Below, piece after piece: positions 21,238 to 31,357 of a DNA stretch of 64,000 nt. The DNA is from Phyllostachys edulis (lineage: Eukaryota; Streptophyta; Magnoliopsida; Poales; Poaceae), in NCBI GenBank assembly GCA_036346405.1, contig CM070546.1, positions 95,292,955 through 95,356,954 on the forward strand, given 5' to 3'. The translations under genes and the position numbers were made by a program. Every line of letters begins with the position of its first letter. Positions within the stretch are counted from its first letter, which is position 1. The notes beneath the pieces are model-generated. The model was not told the origin of the DNA. It saw only the letters and a list, made by a program, of their open reading frames with translations, and searched no databases.

Positions 21238-22246
21238 CATTTTTCCTTCATTTTTCCTGAAATCATCTTGTCGAGTAGTTAGTAACTCATAAGATAATGA
21301 ATGGAAAAAAGAGCAAGACTAAGAATTGAAGTCAAGTTAATAACTTTATCCTAGCCCCCAACTATTTGCTTGGTTTATTTAGATAAACTGAGTAAATAGA
21401 GTTTAAATGGGTTTTCTAAAAGAGAGAGGTTTAGCTAACTTGTAGTTTTTCAATCACGATTATCATGCACTGGTCGAAAGAGTAGGAACGAGTCGACACT
21501 AGGAAGTTCCTTCTAGTGGGCAGGACCACGTGCAGAGAGAAAAGGCTTCGACTAGGTGATGTTACCATCTCCAACCAGAATAATCAAATCAAGAACGGTC
21601 AACTTGAGTTAGATAAACGTCTGGAGGTCCTTTAAAAAATTTGTTCTACTTATTTCAATGCATTCAAGAGGTTCGCCTGTAGCAAGAGATAGAAACAGAT
21701 TTACACTAGGAAGTTCCTTCTAGTGGGCAGGACCACGTGCAGAGAGGAAAGTCTTCGACTAGGTGTTGCAACTTTCTCCGGCCAGTTAAAACAAACCGAG
21801 TTTACCGAAAGTAGTCGAACAAATTTAAAAAGTATACTCGGCTTAATTTATTTTTCAAAAAGATGAATGAAGAAATAAACTAAGGTACTAAGAGTTGGCT
21901 TGACATTATTTCGACCATGTTTTGAACCCAAGCTCTTTGTGTTGGTAGCAAAAAGGGAGGAACGAGTCGACTCTAGGAAGTTTCTTGTAGTGGCGGGACC
22001 ACGTGTAGAGAGGAAAAGCTTCGACTAGGTGATGTTACCATCCTTTCACCAAAGGTAAAGATGAATCGGTATCGGTCGTAGGATGTCTTATTTACTCAAA
22101 GGTATTGTTGTGGAAATGCTCACAACTAGGAACTGGTTAAAGACGGACCTTCGACTAGGGTATGGTGGAAAGAATTGTCAAAGCACTACTCAAAGTAAAA
22201 CAATAAAGGTAGAAAGAACCTGATGCTTTATTGAATGGTTGGTCAT
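21131..22246. repeat. Spacer between antisense gene and pol with three dispersed 80-bp repeats
   Basis: Holds a (TA)n run at 21193-21233 and three copies of an about 80-bp unit (CTAGGAAGTTCCTTCTAGTG, CAGGACCACGTG, CTTCGACTAGGTG) at about 21489-21570, 21698-21780 and 21961-22042. The G-box-like CCACGTG is kept in all three. No coding content is seen. Confidence 0.75.
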
Positions 22247-23219
22247 TTACACGCAGAATTTGCGTAACTGGTCGATATTCCAAGAATTAGAGAGAACTCG
22301 GTCGTCTTCCATTGCCACTGTGTAAGGACCTTCCCACTTGGGGGAAAGTTTGTTCCAGTTAGACTGGGATTGAATTTTTTTCAATACCAAGTCACCTACA
22401 GCAAGGTTACGAGGTTGGACCTTACGATCGTAGTATTTGCGCAAGGCTTGCTAGTAGACCGCTGAACGAATTAAGGCTTGATTTCTCTTTTCTTCGAGCA
22501 GGTTAATATCATCCGCTCGAAGTTGATCTTGGGCTGAGTCATTGAAACTCTCAACCCTTGTTGACCTGATCTTTAGTTCTGGCGGAAGCATGGCTTCGCA
22601 CCAAAAACTAGGAAAAAGGTGTTTACTTTGTTGTCCGACTAGCTATCGTCTTGATCGCCCATAATACTAAGGGTAATTTTGTACCCAAGCCCCGAGTGCT
22701 TAACAAGCTGGTCAAGACTCGAGTTTTGATTCCCTGCATTATTTGGCCATTCGCTCGTTTGACTGCCTAATTACTTTGGGGATGGGCAATAGAGGCGTAA
22801 CAGAGCTTGGTACCCAACTCGTCGCAAAATTCCTGAAATTTTGCGCTCGAAAATTGTTTACCATTATCTGTGATTATTCAACTTGGGACTCCAAATCGAG
22901 TAATCACGCTTCTCATCATGAACTGTTTTGCGACTTCCGTTGTTATCCCAGTCACAGGTTTGGCTTCGATCCATTTTGTGAACGTATCAATAGCCACAAA
23001 AAGGAACTCAAAACCCCCTAGAGCCCATGGGAACGGTCCTAGGATATCGAGATGCCAGGTCGCAAAAGGCCAAAATAGAGGAATTGTTTGTAATGCCTGA
23101 GCTGGTTGGTGTATTTGCCTGCTATGAAACTGGCATTGTACACATTTCTTAACCAACTCTTTGGCATCGAGAGGGTCAAGTTGGCAAGAAAATCCTTGTC
23201 GAAAGGCTTTTTCGACCAA
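22247..23219 (-). pseudogene. TAT integrase
   Basis: The minus-strand frame starts with the zinc-binding region (C-V-Q-C near 23135), then the core with WHLDILGPFP (first Asp), a TDNGKQF-type block in a shifted frame near 22850, and several stops. It ends in a basic C-terminal segment at 22247-22444 (MRKYYDRKVQPRNLAVGDLVL ... WEGPY), the usual GPY-type tail. TAT integrases lack a chromodomain and none is seen. Broken by at least five stops (two before the tail, near 22650 and 22600). Confidence 0.85.
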
Positions 23220-23932
23220 CGCTCAGAGGAAGCATGAGTTCCACAGATGCCCCCGTGAATGTCGTGAAAGAGGTTTAGTCCTTCTCTCCGTGGTATGCAT
23301 CGCATGAGTACCCCTTGAGTACCTCGTTTATAGAGGATTCCATCAACCAAAGTATACATTTTGGCCTTTCGGAATAAACGATCTACTTCGAGATCGTCAT
23401 CGGATACGGAACCCGTCTGAAGATACTTGTAGATGGGATCCATCCAAGTATCCTCGTATTCTAGAGAGGCTATCTCAATAGGAGATATCTTTGGTGTGTC
23501 CACTAGATATGGCTTCTGTACTTGCTCCAAGAAGACTCCCTTTGGTACTTGTGATCGGAAAGAAGCTATCCGAGCAAGCTGGTCCACGAGGAAATTATCC
23601 TTTCGAGGGATGAATTGTAACTCAAAACCGAAAAAATGCTTTTCAAGCTTTCGAACCTCCGATAAGTACTGAGACTTGGACAGGTTAGAACACTGGTACT
23701 CTTTTCCGACCTGATTCATGACTAGTTGAGAGTCTCCTCTCACGAGTAGTCGTCGAATCGCGAGCACTTTTGCAACTCGTATGCCGGCTAGTAAACCTTC
23801 GTATTCTGCCACGTTGTTAGTGGCCTGAAAGTTTAACAGTATGGCATACTTTAAGGTCTCTTCGTTAGGAGATTCCAGGACCACCCTAGCCCCCGAGCCA
23901 CTTAAAGTAAGTGACTCATCAAAGTACATCAT
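23220..23932 (-). pseudogene. TAT RNase H and integrase linker
   Basis: An uninterrupted frame runs from 23932 to about 23039. It opens with YFDESLTLSGSGARVVL, then NNVAEYEGLLAGI and RGDSQLVMNQV, giving the D, E and D of RNase H, then the linker to integrase (DGILYKRG, IHGGICGTHAS). This is the best preserved pol segment. The stretch 23933-24312 continues upstream coding in other frames with stops. Confidence 0.88.
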
Positions 23933-24312
23933 CCACTGATTGTGGGTATCGTACTAGGGATCCTAAACAAGTTCAGGATTTGTCCATTCGGCGACAAAGT
24001 CTGCCAAGATCTGGGATTTAATGGCCGTTCGGGACACAAAATGGAGGTCGAACTCCCCAAGTTCTACTAACCATTTAGACATGCGCCCCGCCGCTTCCTA
24101 TTCGGAGGATCACTCCCAAGGAAACTCGGACGGCACAATTATCTTGTGCGCTTGAAAATAATAACGTAGTTTCCTCGAAGACATGAGGAGGGCATAGAGA
24201 AGCTTTTGGACCTAAGGGTAACGCTCCTTAGGTCTGTGCAAAACTTCACTTACGTAGTACACTGGTCGCTGAACGCGTTTTCACATTCTACAACTAGTAT
24301 CAAGCTCATTGC

Positions 24313-25330
24313 CTATGGCGTGGCAGCTAGATAAATTAAGAGCGTCTTTTCTGGTTTCGGAGAAACCAGAATAGGAGCACTCGTAAGATATGTCTTGACA
24401 TCCTCGAAGGCAGTGTTCGCCTCTCCCGACCACTCGAAACCCTCGTGCTTCCTTAGAAGTTTGAACAAAGGTAGTCCTTTTTCTCCCAGACGTGCTATGA
24501 AATGACTTAAAGCCGCCATACACCCTGTTAGCTTTTCTTTGTGGTTGGAGGGCTCATTTGAACAATGGCTTTTATCTTTTCGGGATTTGCTTCGATCCCT
24601 CGTACAGAGACCAAGAATCCAAGCAATTTTCCCGAAGAGACTCCAAACACACACTTCTCAGGATTGAGTTTCAAGCGGTGTTTTCTAAGGTTGTCGAATG
24701 TCTCCTGCAAGTCTGAAACATGATCAAGCCATTTGATGCTTTTTACGACTAGATCGTCAACATAGGCTTCCAAATTTCGGCCTAGCTGAGGTGAAAAGGT
24801 CGATTGCATCAAACGTTGAAAAGAAGCGCCAGCATTTTTTAGACCAAATGGCATTTCGACATAGAAAAATATACCAAATGGAGTAATAAATGCGGTCTTC
24901 TCTTCATCTTCTAGACACATATTAATCTGATGGTAGCCAGAATATGCATCTAAAAAACTTAATGTTTCGCAACCAGCAGTAAAGTCAACCAACTAATCGA
25001 TACGAGGTAAAGGGAAATCATCTTTTGGACAAGCTTTATTAAGATCACTGAAGTCTACGCACATTCGCCACTTGCCGTTAGACTTCCTAACCATTACAGG
25101 GTTGACCAACCACTCTGGGTGGTCGACTTCTCTTATAAAGCTTGCTTTAAGTAGCTTGTCCAATTCTGACCTTATAGCATCTCATCGATCAGGGGCAAAT
25201 CTCCGTAATTTTTGTTTTACGGGTACTTTGTCAGGCCGTAGAGCTGGCCTGTGCTCGATCACTTCCCTGGGGACTCCAGGCATGTCGGATGCTTGCCACA
25301 TGAAGACATCTGTGTTTGCTCGGAGGAAAG
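24313..25330 (-). pseudogene. TAT reverse transcriptase
   Basis: The N-terminal part at about 25000-25130 keeps NPVMVRKSNGKWRMCVDF and ends in a TAG at about 24993, where Gln is expected (PLPRID then stop). The main frame 24992-24528 has FLDAYSGYHQI, PFGLKNAGASFQRLM and the catalytic box YVDDLVVKS intact. The connection segment lies at 24313-24540 (LTGCMAALSHFIARLGEKGLPLF). One frameshift separates the last two. Confidence 0.92.
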
Positions 25331-25346
25331 TAATGAAGGCGTCTTC

Positions 25347-25931
25347 CTACTTGGGGTCGGAAGTATCCCCGATGCGAACAGTCTTCGAGGGCTCCTCCTG
25401 ATCTAGGGGAACCTCTTTGACTTGGTCGTTCGGCTTGGGCACAGCTTTAGGCTTCGAGTGCTTGGTCGAAGGCTGCACTATTTCTTCCTGAGCTGGTATC
25501 TGACCCACCATCTCGAGGGATCGACGGTCACATGTATGCGCCATCTTCTTATCACAATGAATTGTGATTACTCCTTTGGGACCTGGCATCTTAAGACATT
25601 GATACCCATAATGAGTTGCCATTAAGAATTTTGCCAAAGCTGGTCGTCCGAGTATGGCGTTATATGCCGTATCGAAATCGACCACACTAAAGGAGATCTT
25701 CTCCATCCTGAAATTACTTGGTGAACCAAATGTTAAAAGAAGAGAAACTTGACCAATGGGTTTGGCCGAAGACCCCAATATAATACCATGAAATGAATAT
25801 CTTACCGGTCTTACCTTGGTCCTGGGGACTTGCATTTCGTCCAGGGTGTTCGTAAGCAAAATGTTTAACGAACTACCACCATCAATAAACACTCGATTTA
25901 CTCGACAGTTGTTGATGGTGGGTTCAACCAC
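25347..25931 (-). pseudogene. TAT protease region
   Basis: Frame of 194 codons. The active-site motif reads V-F-I-D-G-G-S-S-L-N-I-L (about 25880), a form used by TAT proteases. ILGRPALAKF follows about 90 residues later. The C-terminus is acidic and basic linker leading into RT. Confidence 0.85.
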
Positions 25932-28341
25932 GATCGGAAATCGACCTGGTCGAGTCGAAGGGATCGGGAAGTCAACCTTCTCGAAGGAGATGGTGACTTC
26001 CGATCACTTTGGCAACTTATTAACAAGAGGAGGGTCAATGGAGTTTACCTCGTGTTCGACTGCCTTAAGCTGTCGTTTTGACTCGTATGCCGATGATCCT
26101 CCAAAGATGTGCTCGATGGTGTGCTCGGGATCTTAAAACAGCATGTGCTCGTTGTCGTCCGACTATGTATGACCGCTAGCTTGCCCTACCTCCTCGAGAG
26201 TAGGAAGTGGTCCTTTACCGTTGTAGTAGTCCTCGAGCTTTCGTTGGAAAAATCGGCAATTGCGAAGGTCATGTCCTTCCTTTTTATGGAAAGGACACCA
26301 CCTAGGCTTATCGGTCTTCCATTCAGGGCGCTTACCTTTGCCTCGAGCGGGGTGTTGTTTGGCAGTTCGTAGCTCTTTATTGTCTACGGTCAGGACCTCC
26401 TTAGAAGCATTGACTTGAGGCTTTTGGCCCTTTGCCTTGTTCTTGGATTTCTTGGCCTTCTTATTCTTCTTCTTGCCACCTTCGCCAGTCTCCTGAGGGT
26501 GCTGGCCATCTTGTTCGATGATTTTCGTCTACTCGACTACTTCATCAGCAGTAGCGTACCGATCAGCCATCTCGAAGAGTTTGGCGACAGTAGTAGGAGG
26601 GTTCAAAGCGATGTCCTCCATGATCCTTCTACTACAGACTCCCTGCTTGAAGGCTCTGATAACAGATGAGTCAAAAACCTCAGGAATCAAATTGCAAACC
26701 TGACTGAAACGCTTGATGAATTGGCGTAGTATTTCGTGGTCGTTTTGTCGCATCCTGTGTAGGTCGTCCTCCTTTCCGGGGCGATGGTAGGTGCCCTGGA
26801 AATTGGCCAACAATAGATCGCAGAGATGTTGCCACGAGTAGATTGACTCGACTGGTTGGTTTAACAACCACGATCGAGCAGACCCTTCGAGCACAGTCGG
26901 AAGGTAATTCGCCATGACACGCTCTCCTCCTCCCGCCGCTTTCGGACAAAGCGAGCAGATAGATTCAAGGAATTTGATGGGATTTTGAGACCCATCAAAT
27001 TTCTCCATGTTCCCTAGTCTAAACCGTGGTGGCCAGTGAACTACTTAGAGGTCAGGCGAGAATGCCCGACATCCGGTAATTACGTCATAACGCCTCCTTT
27101 GTAGAAAAGAGGGGTTGACATCGCCAGGTGATCGTACTCGACGATACCCAACAACAGGTAAATATGACATATGGTAAGTCTAGATCCTACGAGGGTAATG
27201 CTCCTCGTACTCTGTCCGCTGTTGCAGACCTCTCGGTCGGAGTGGTGAATGATACCTCTCCTAGGAGCTTTATGATCGTCAGGCGTTCGAGGAACTCTTT
27301 TTCGGTTTGGAGAACGATGCAACTTGTGGCGACTCCCATGCGATGAGTTATTCGAATGACTAGAAGCTGATGGAATCGTACTTCCACGACTTCCAACATG
27401 ATGTCAGTGGGGTCGTTCGAGCTTGCTCATTGTGCTCTACAACCTTCGTGCGATTTCTTCAGCGAAGAGGTCGTAGCCAGGTGCTCGGGCAAGTTCTCGA
27501 GATGGATTCTCGAGCAGATCGTTGATATGCTAAAGTTCCTGAACTTCTTCCGACTGGTATTGAGTGCGCCCAGGCAATTTTCTCTAAACCACAACTCATT
27601 TTCGTCAGATTGTTTCAGAATCATCCATACCTGATCCTTGAGCTTGCCTTAGTGAAGTGCGATGATCTCGAGAATTTCCCGCATGCTCATCAGAGTATTG
27701 ACTCTATTCATTGCCGGAGGTGTCCTTGTCATCACTACGAGCGGTCGTAGGGTGTGATCTTGGAGGAATGTCCTCAGCCCTGTCTCTAGGAGAGTTATTG
27801 CTACCTGAGGGCAGAACGAAGATCTCCCGTTGATGATCTTCACTTGCGCTAGAGGCCTCCTCACTTGAGGAGTCGTCGAATGACCCCATCTGGCAACTTG
27901 GAGCAAACCCCTCCAGGAAGGGGAATTCCGGGTTATAGCCATCTCCGTCCGCAAGTGAGCCCTACGTTGGGATGGTCGAACTCGCAGGAAGAGCATGTTC
28001 GAATGCATCCTTGGCTGGGCTAACCGGAGGGAGAGAATCACCAAGTGCCGATGAAGATCTGGAATTATGACTTCCAGGAGTTTTCATGCCAGGTCGAACT
28101 GTCTCAAGTGGACTTGAACATTTGGAGAGGGAACCCTCGCTATGCCCTGAGTCTGCCTTGGGACAACCCTCGTTGTGGTCGGATTCACCCTTGCCCTCTG
28201 AGGAAGCTGGTTTCCCATCTAGACGTATCGTTGTGGGGGGTAAGGATCATCACTCGACTCATAGTCAAAACTGGCATCCATGTCGATATCTGCATAATCG
28301 GCCAAGTCGAACCAGTTCTCCTCGTTCCACTCTCCTGCCAT
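25932..28341 (-). pseudogene. gag: TAT gag
   Basis: The likely start ATG at 28341 gives an acidic N-terminus (MAGEWNEENWFDLADYADID). The capsid-type gag domain is open at 27008-26529 (MEKFDGSQNPIKFLESI ... FIKRFSQVCNLIPEV ... LFEMADRYATADE). A lysine-rich linker and a C-P-F-H-x5-H-x4-C knuckle (about 26260-26300) follow. Between about 28215 and 27010 the frame is broken by stops and shifts. Gag then continues to the protease with two stops near 26150. Confidence 0.85.
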
Positions 28342-28390
28342 GAGAGCATGAGAATTGGAAAGACAAAGGAAAGCTGATGACTCGAAGATC

Positions 28391-28406
28391 CCCACGGTCG
28401 GCGCCA
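28391..28406 (-). other. Primer binding site of the TAT element
   Basis: Minus strand reads TGGCGCCGACCGTGGG, two bases inside the LTR end at 28409. This TGGCGCC-type site is characteristic of TAT elements. Confidence 0.88.
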
Positions 28407-28650
28407 AGTGTCGGTGTTTTAGGACCGAACTTACGTAAAGATTGTTTGATTCGAGGGTTCCTCTAGGCTCAAAATCACACAGAGATGGAGACACGGGGAT
28501 TTTTATACAGGTTCGGGCCTTCTCCTGGGAGAATAACAACCCTACTCCTGTGTGTATGTATTAAGTATGCTGAATTACAAGATGGAACCAAAGACTAGAG
28601 TATTGTGCTTCTAATGATCTTCGCATCGCCCCGATTGTCTGGATGATTCT

Positions 28651-28660
28651 CGCTTTTATA
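28651..28660 (-). promoter_or_regulatory. TATA box of the TAT 5' LTR
   Basis: Minus strand TGTATAAAAGCG, placed about 240 bp from the LTR inner end and about 260 bp downstream (in element sense) of the palindrome array. Confidence 0.65.
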
Positions 28661-28919
28661 CACCCTCAAGGTGTACCGCTATTCGCCTAGTGTAAAGATC
28701 GCCTTAATGTCCTGCATCATTGAGCCGTTATCGAGGTTATTATGGGAGTAGTAACGCTCCCATGCCGCCAAAGCGCTTATCACCATAACAAAGGAGTTAA
28801 AATCGTGCCATTATTTCAGAGAATAACCGCATAATTTACTGCCCATATTTTGAATATGGTGCAGAAGATTCCCTAATCGACTAGGCCCACATGTCTGTAA
28901 ACCCTGTCGATTAGGGACT

Positions 28920-29115
28920 GGTCGTGGAAGAGCTTACAACCAGGTGGTGGTCGTAGAAGATCTTATGACCATTGACTGATCGTAGAAGAACTTACGATCA
29001 TGGAATAGTCGTAGAAGGACTTACGACTATAGGGTAGTCGTAGAAGGACTTACGACTATAGGGTAGTCGTAAGAGGACTTACGACTACTAGGTGGTCGTA
29101 GAAGAACTTACGACC
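28920..29115 (-). repeat. 29-bp-period palindrome array in the TAT LTR (7 units)
   Basis: Seven 22-nt inverted repeats start at 28920, 28949, 28978, 29007, 29036, 29065 and 29094, every step exactly 29 bp, separated by 7-nt spacers. Arms: GGTCGT/ACAACC, GGTCGTA/TATGACC, GATCGTA/TACGATC, AGTCGTA/TACGACT (three times, the third with CGTAAG) and GGTCGTA/TACGACC. The outer two pairs change on both sides together. It lies in U3 upstream of the TATA box. Confidence 0.93.
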
Positions 29116-29238
29116 TCCAGCTTCTCCCTTATGGCTATTAAGGGGTATACTTATGAGTTATATGACGTCATTATTATCCATAATATGAATTATAGATATA
29201 TATAATAAAATGAGGATTGTTATATCCTCGTTAGACAT

Positions 29239-29461
29239 TATGGTGTATATCCAAGCTGTTAGTTCTACTGGGATTTATGAAGGCTATGATGATAGAGTAG
29301 CAAGTTGTTCTGAGCCTGCTGATGACTTTGAAATGAATGTTGTTGCAAACAAGTCTGGTTCTGTTATTGATGTGAATAAAGCTAGTTGGAATATGAACCA
29401 AGGTTGTGCTGCATCTGATTGGGATGTCGGGTCTCAAACTACATTGAAATTACCTTCTGAT
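29239..29461 (+). pseudogene. Ulp1-associated transposon gene, middle exon
   Basis: Open coding-like block (MVYIQAVSSTGIYEGYDDRV ... DWDVGSQTTLKLPSD) lying between the TAT element and the next solo LTR. Removing the TAT element and one GACAT brings it next to the ATCATGGACATT end of the upstream block. Removing the following LTR and one target copy carries the frame on into GAGGGCTCAACTCAG at 33829. So two independent elements inserted in or beside the same exon. Acidic and Ser-rich; no domain recognised. Confidence 0.6.
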
Positions 29462-30169
29462 TGTAACATCCTAATTTTCCAAGCTTTTAAAAATCTTTTG
29501 ATTAGTTAGTAGTTGGAAAATTTACCCTTGAGTTTTATTTGAATTTTAATTAAAGCTTAACTTGGACTTTCAATATCAAAACCATTTAATGTGAATAATG
29601 TCAACATCAACTATTGTCAAAACTATTTTATTTGGATTCTATGTGCTTGGATATATTTTCTAGATTTTTCTAAAAAATTTCTGAGTTCATTTGCTATTTT
29701 CTAATTGCTATTTGGACTTCCTGCTATTTCTAAAATAGAAAATGTATTATTAAACTCAGATAATGGTTTGGGCCGAATCTCAGCCCAAAGTCCAATCCTA
29801 TTTTCTTTTTCTACCGCTCGCTCACCAAATTTATTCGCACGCTCGACTACCCAAACCTGCCACACCTTGCGCTCACCGACCGGTGGGCCTCACTTTGCCG
29901 GATTCCACCTTCGTCTTCACGTCGCAATCTTCCTCGTGGAGTCCTTGCCCTCGTTCGCCATTGAAGCTTCTCAAGCTCTGTCCGACAAGAGGACTTCTCC
30001 AACTAAATCGTATCTAGAAAATGCGTAGGATCTTATCTCTTTCCTTTCCGCGTCTGTTTCGGTTGAGATCGTATCTCGAATCGTATTCTATCTCCTGAAA
30101 TCCCAAATTCGATTTCGTGTTCATCTCGGACTCGATTTGGGGATTCCTTATCTCGACAAGCCCGAGCCC

Positions 30170-30179
30170 CTATAAATAG
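30170..30179 (+). promoter_or_regulatory. TATA box of the solo LTR
   Basis: CTATAAATAG in a GC-rich context, 29 bp upstream of the hAT insertion point at 30208. Confidence 0.65.
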
Positions 30180-30207
30180 CCCCTAGGATCGCCAGCGCAT
30201 CCGCACC

Positions 30208-31357
30208 TAGGGGTGAAAACGGATCGGATACGGACGGATAATGGCTCTGCCATATTTGTTTTCATATTTTTTTTCGGATCCGGATACGAATACAAATACC
30301 CCAGATACGAATACAGATACGAATAATATCGAATATGAATAGGAGTGAATACGAATCGAAATGAATACGGTTGCGGATATTTTTCGGAACATGAAAACCC
30401 CTTAAATTGTATGCCGTAAATTAACGAAAGCATATAACTAGTTTATTTGATGCAATCATTCATGAATTGTTCATATTTTCAGTAACCACACATAATATTG
30501 GTACTAGCAAGCTGTATTAACTAGTTTATCACAAACTTAACACTTAGTTTACCATATTTAGCTCAAAAGTCATAACTCGCAAAGTCAAAAGTCATCACGC
30601 ATTCACACTTAGTTCATCACATACATATATAAAACTTAGTTCACACAAACATTGACCAGGCTGGTTGGTTAATCTATACCCAAATGACTGTAACATCCCA
30701 AAGTATGTTACCAAAAATAAAATTAATAAATTTATTATTTTATTGGATTTTATGATATTTAAAAGAGTTTTCTTGGTTAAAAAGAAAAAATAATAAAATA
30801 AAGTCAATTATTTAATTTCCTAGTTTTTAATGTCAAAAATAAATTTTATTGAATTTCTGGGATTTTATTGAATTTAAAGTGAAAAAGGAAATTCTAATTA
30901 ATTTCTTGAATTTTGTGGATTTTAAAAGGGTTTTCCTATTTTTCAAAAATTAAAAATAATTTATGCGCAAAAATAAAAACTAAATTTAAGTTGGAATTAA
31001 TTTTATTAAGTTCAAAATAATATAAGGAATTTCTATGATTTTTTCTAGAATTTTTAACTCTATTTGTTATTTTCTAAAAGGCTATTTGATTTGTTACATT
31101 TTCTGAAATTCGGAAATCAATTAAAATCTCCTTTTCTCTTATGGGCTGAAATCCGGATATCCAGACATCATCTTATCTAGATAATCTGTATTTGTATCTG
31201 TATCCGCCGGAGAGCATGGCTACCGTATTTGTTTCCGTTTCTGGCAAAAAAATATGTTTCCAATCCGAAAATTATCTGAGAAAAATCTGATCCGAGATAA
31301 TCCGAATCTGTTTCCGTCCGGATCGGTCGGAAACTATCTGATCCATTTTCACCCCTA
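30208..31357. mobile_element. Non-autonomous hAT element, 8-bp target duplication
   Basis: Terminal inverted repeats TAGGGGTGAAAACGGATC and the reverse of TGATCCATTTTCACCCCTA, flanked on both sides by TCCGCACC (30200-30207 and 31358-31365). The ends extend into long imperfect inverted repeats rich in CGGAT/ATCCG (about 200 bp each side). There is no transposase. The centre (30689-31150) is a piece of a Tekay-like LTR start. Confidence 0.92.
30689..31150 (+). repeat. LTR 5'-end fragment inside the hAT element
   Basis: Begins TGTAACATCCCAAAG and follows the same sequence plan as the first 300 bp of the Tekay LTR at 8423 (AAGTTGGAA, AAGGAATTTCT, TTTGCTATTTTCTAAA-like phrases, then ATGGGCTGAA). 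It ends without an LTR terminus. Either it was captured by the hAT element or it is what remains of a later LTR insertion. Confidence 0.65.

Larger units (their letters stand above)
14845..29233 (-). mobile_element. TAT-type Ty3/gypsy element with antisense gene
   Basis: Minus-strand element bounded by LTRs at 14845-16898 (3') and 28409-29233 (5') and flanked by the 5-bp duplication GACAT (14840-14844 and 29234-29238). From the right: LTR, TGGCGCC-type primer site, gag, protease, RT, RNase H, integrase, a repeat-rich spacer, an additional gene on the opposite strand, polypurine tract, LTR. An antisense gene between pol and the 3' LTR is the hallmark of grass TAT elements (Grande/RIRE2/Retand group). 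Over the 203 bp where both LTRs survive I count about ten differences by eye, nearly all transitions. A foreign gypsy fragment sits in the left LTR. Confidence 0.93.
28409..29233 (-). repeat. 5' LTR of the TAT element
   Basis: 825 bp. The plus strand reads TGTCGGTG ... CCTCGTTA; the outer end shows TA for TG by one transition. It has a minus-strand TATA box at 28651-28660, the palindrome array at 28920-29115, and an 11-bp inverted repeat (28871-28881 with 28906-28916, CCCTAATCGAC/GTCGATTAGGG). It is followed by the target duplication GACAT. Confidence 0.92.

Noticed and set aside
20833..21240. Minus-strand frame with poly Ile-Tyr start
   Set aside because: Begins in the (TA)n run and is antisense to exon 8.
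28920..29115. CRISPR-like regular array
   Set aside because: Regular 29-bp spacing, but the spacers are only 7 nt, units are palindromic and lie in a plant LTR.
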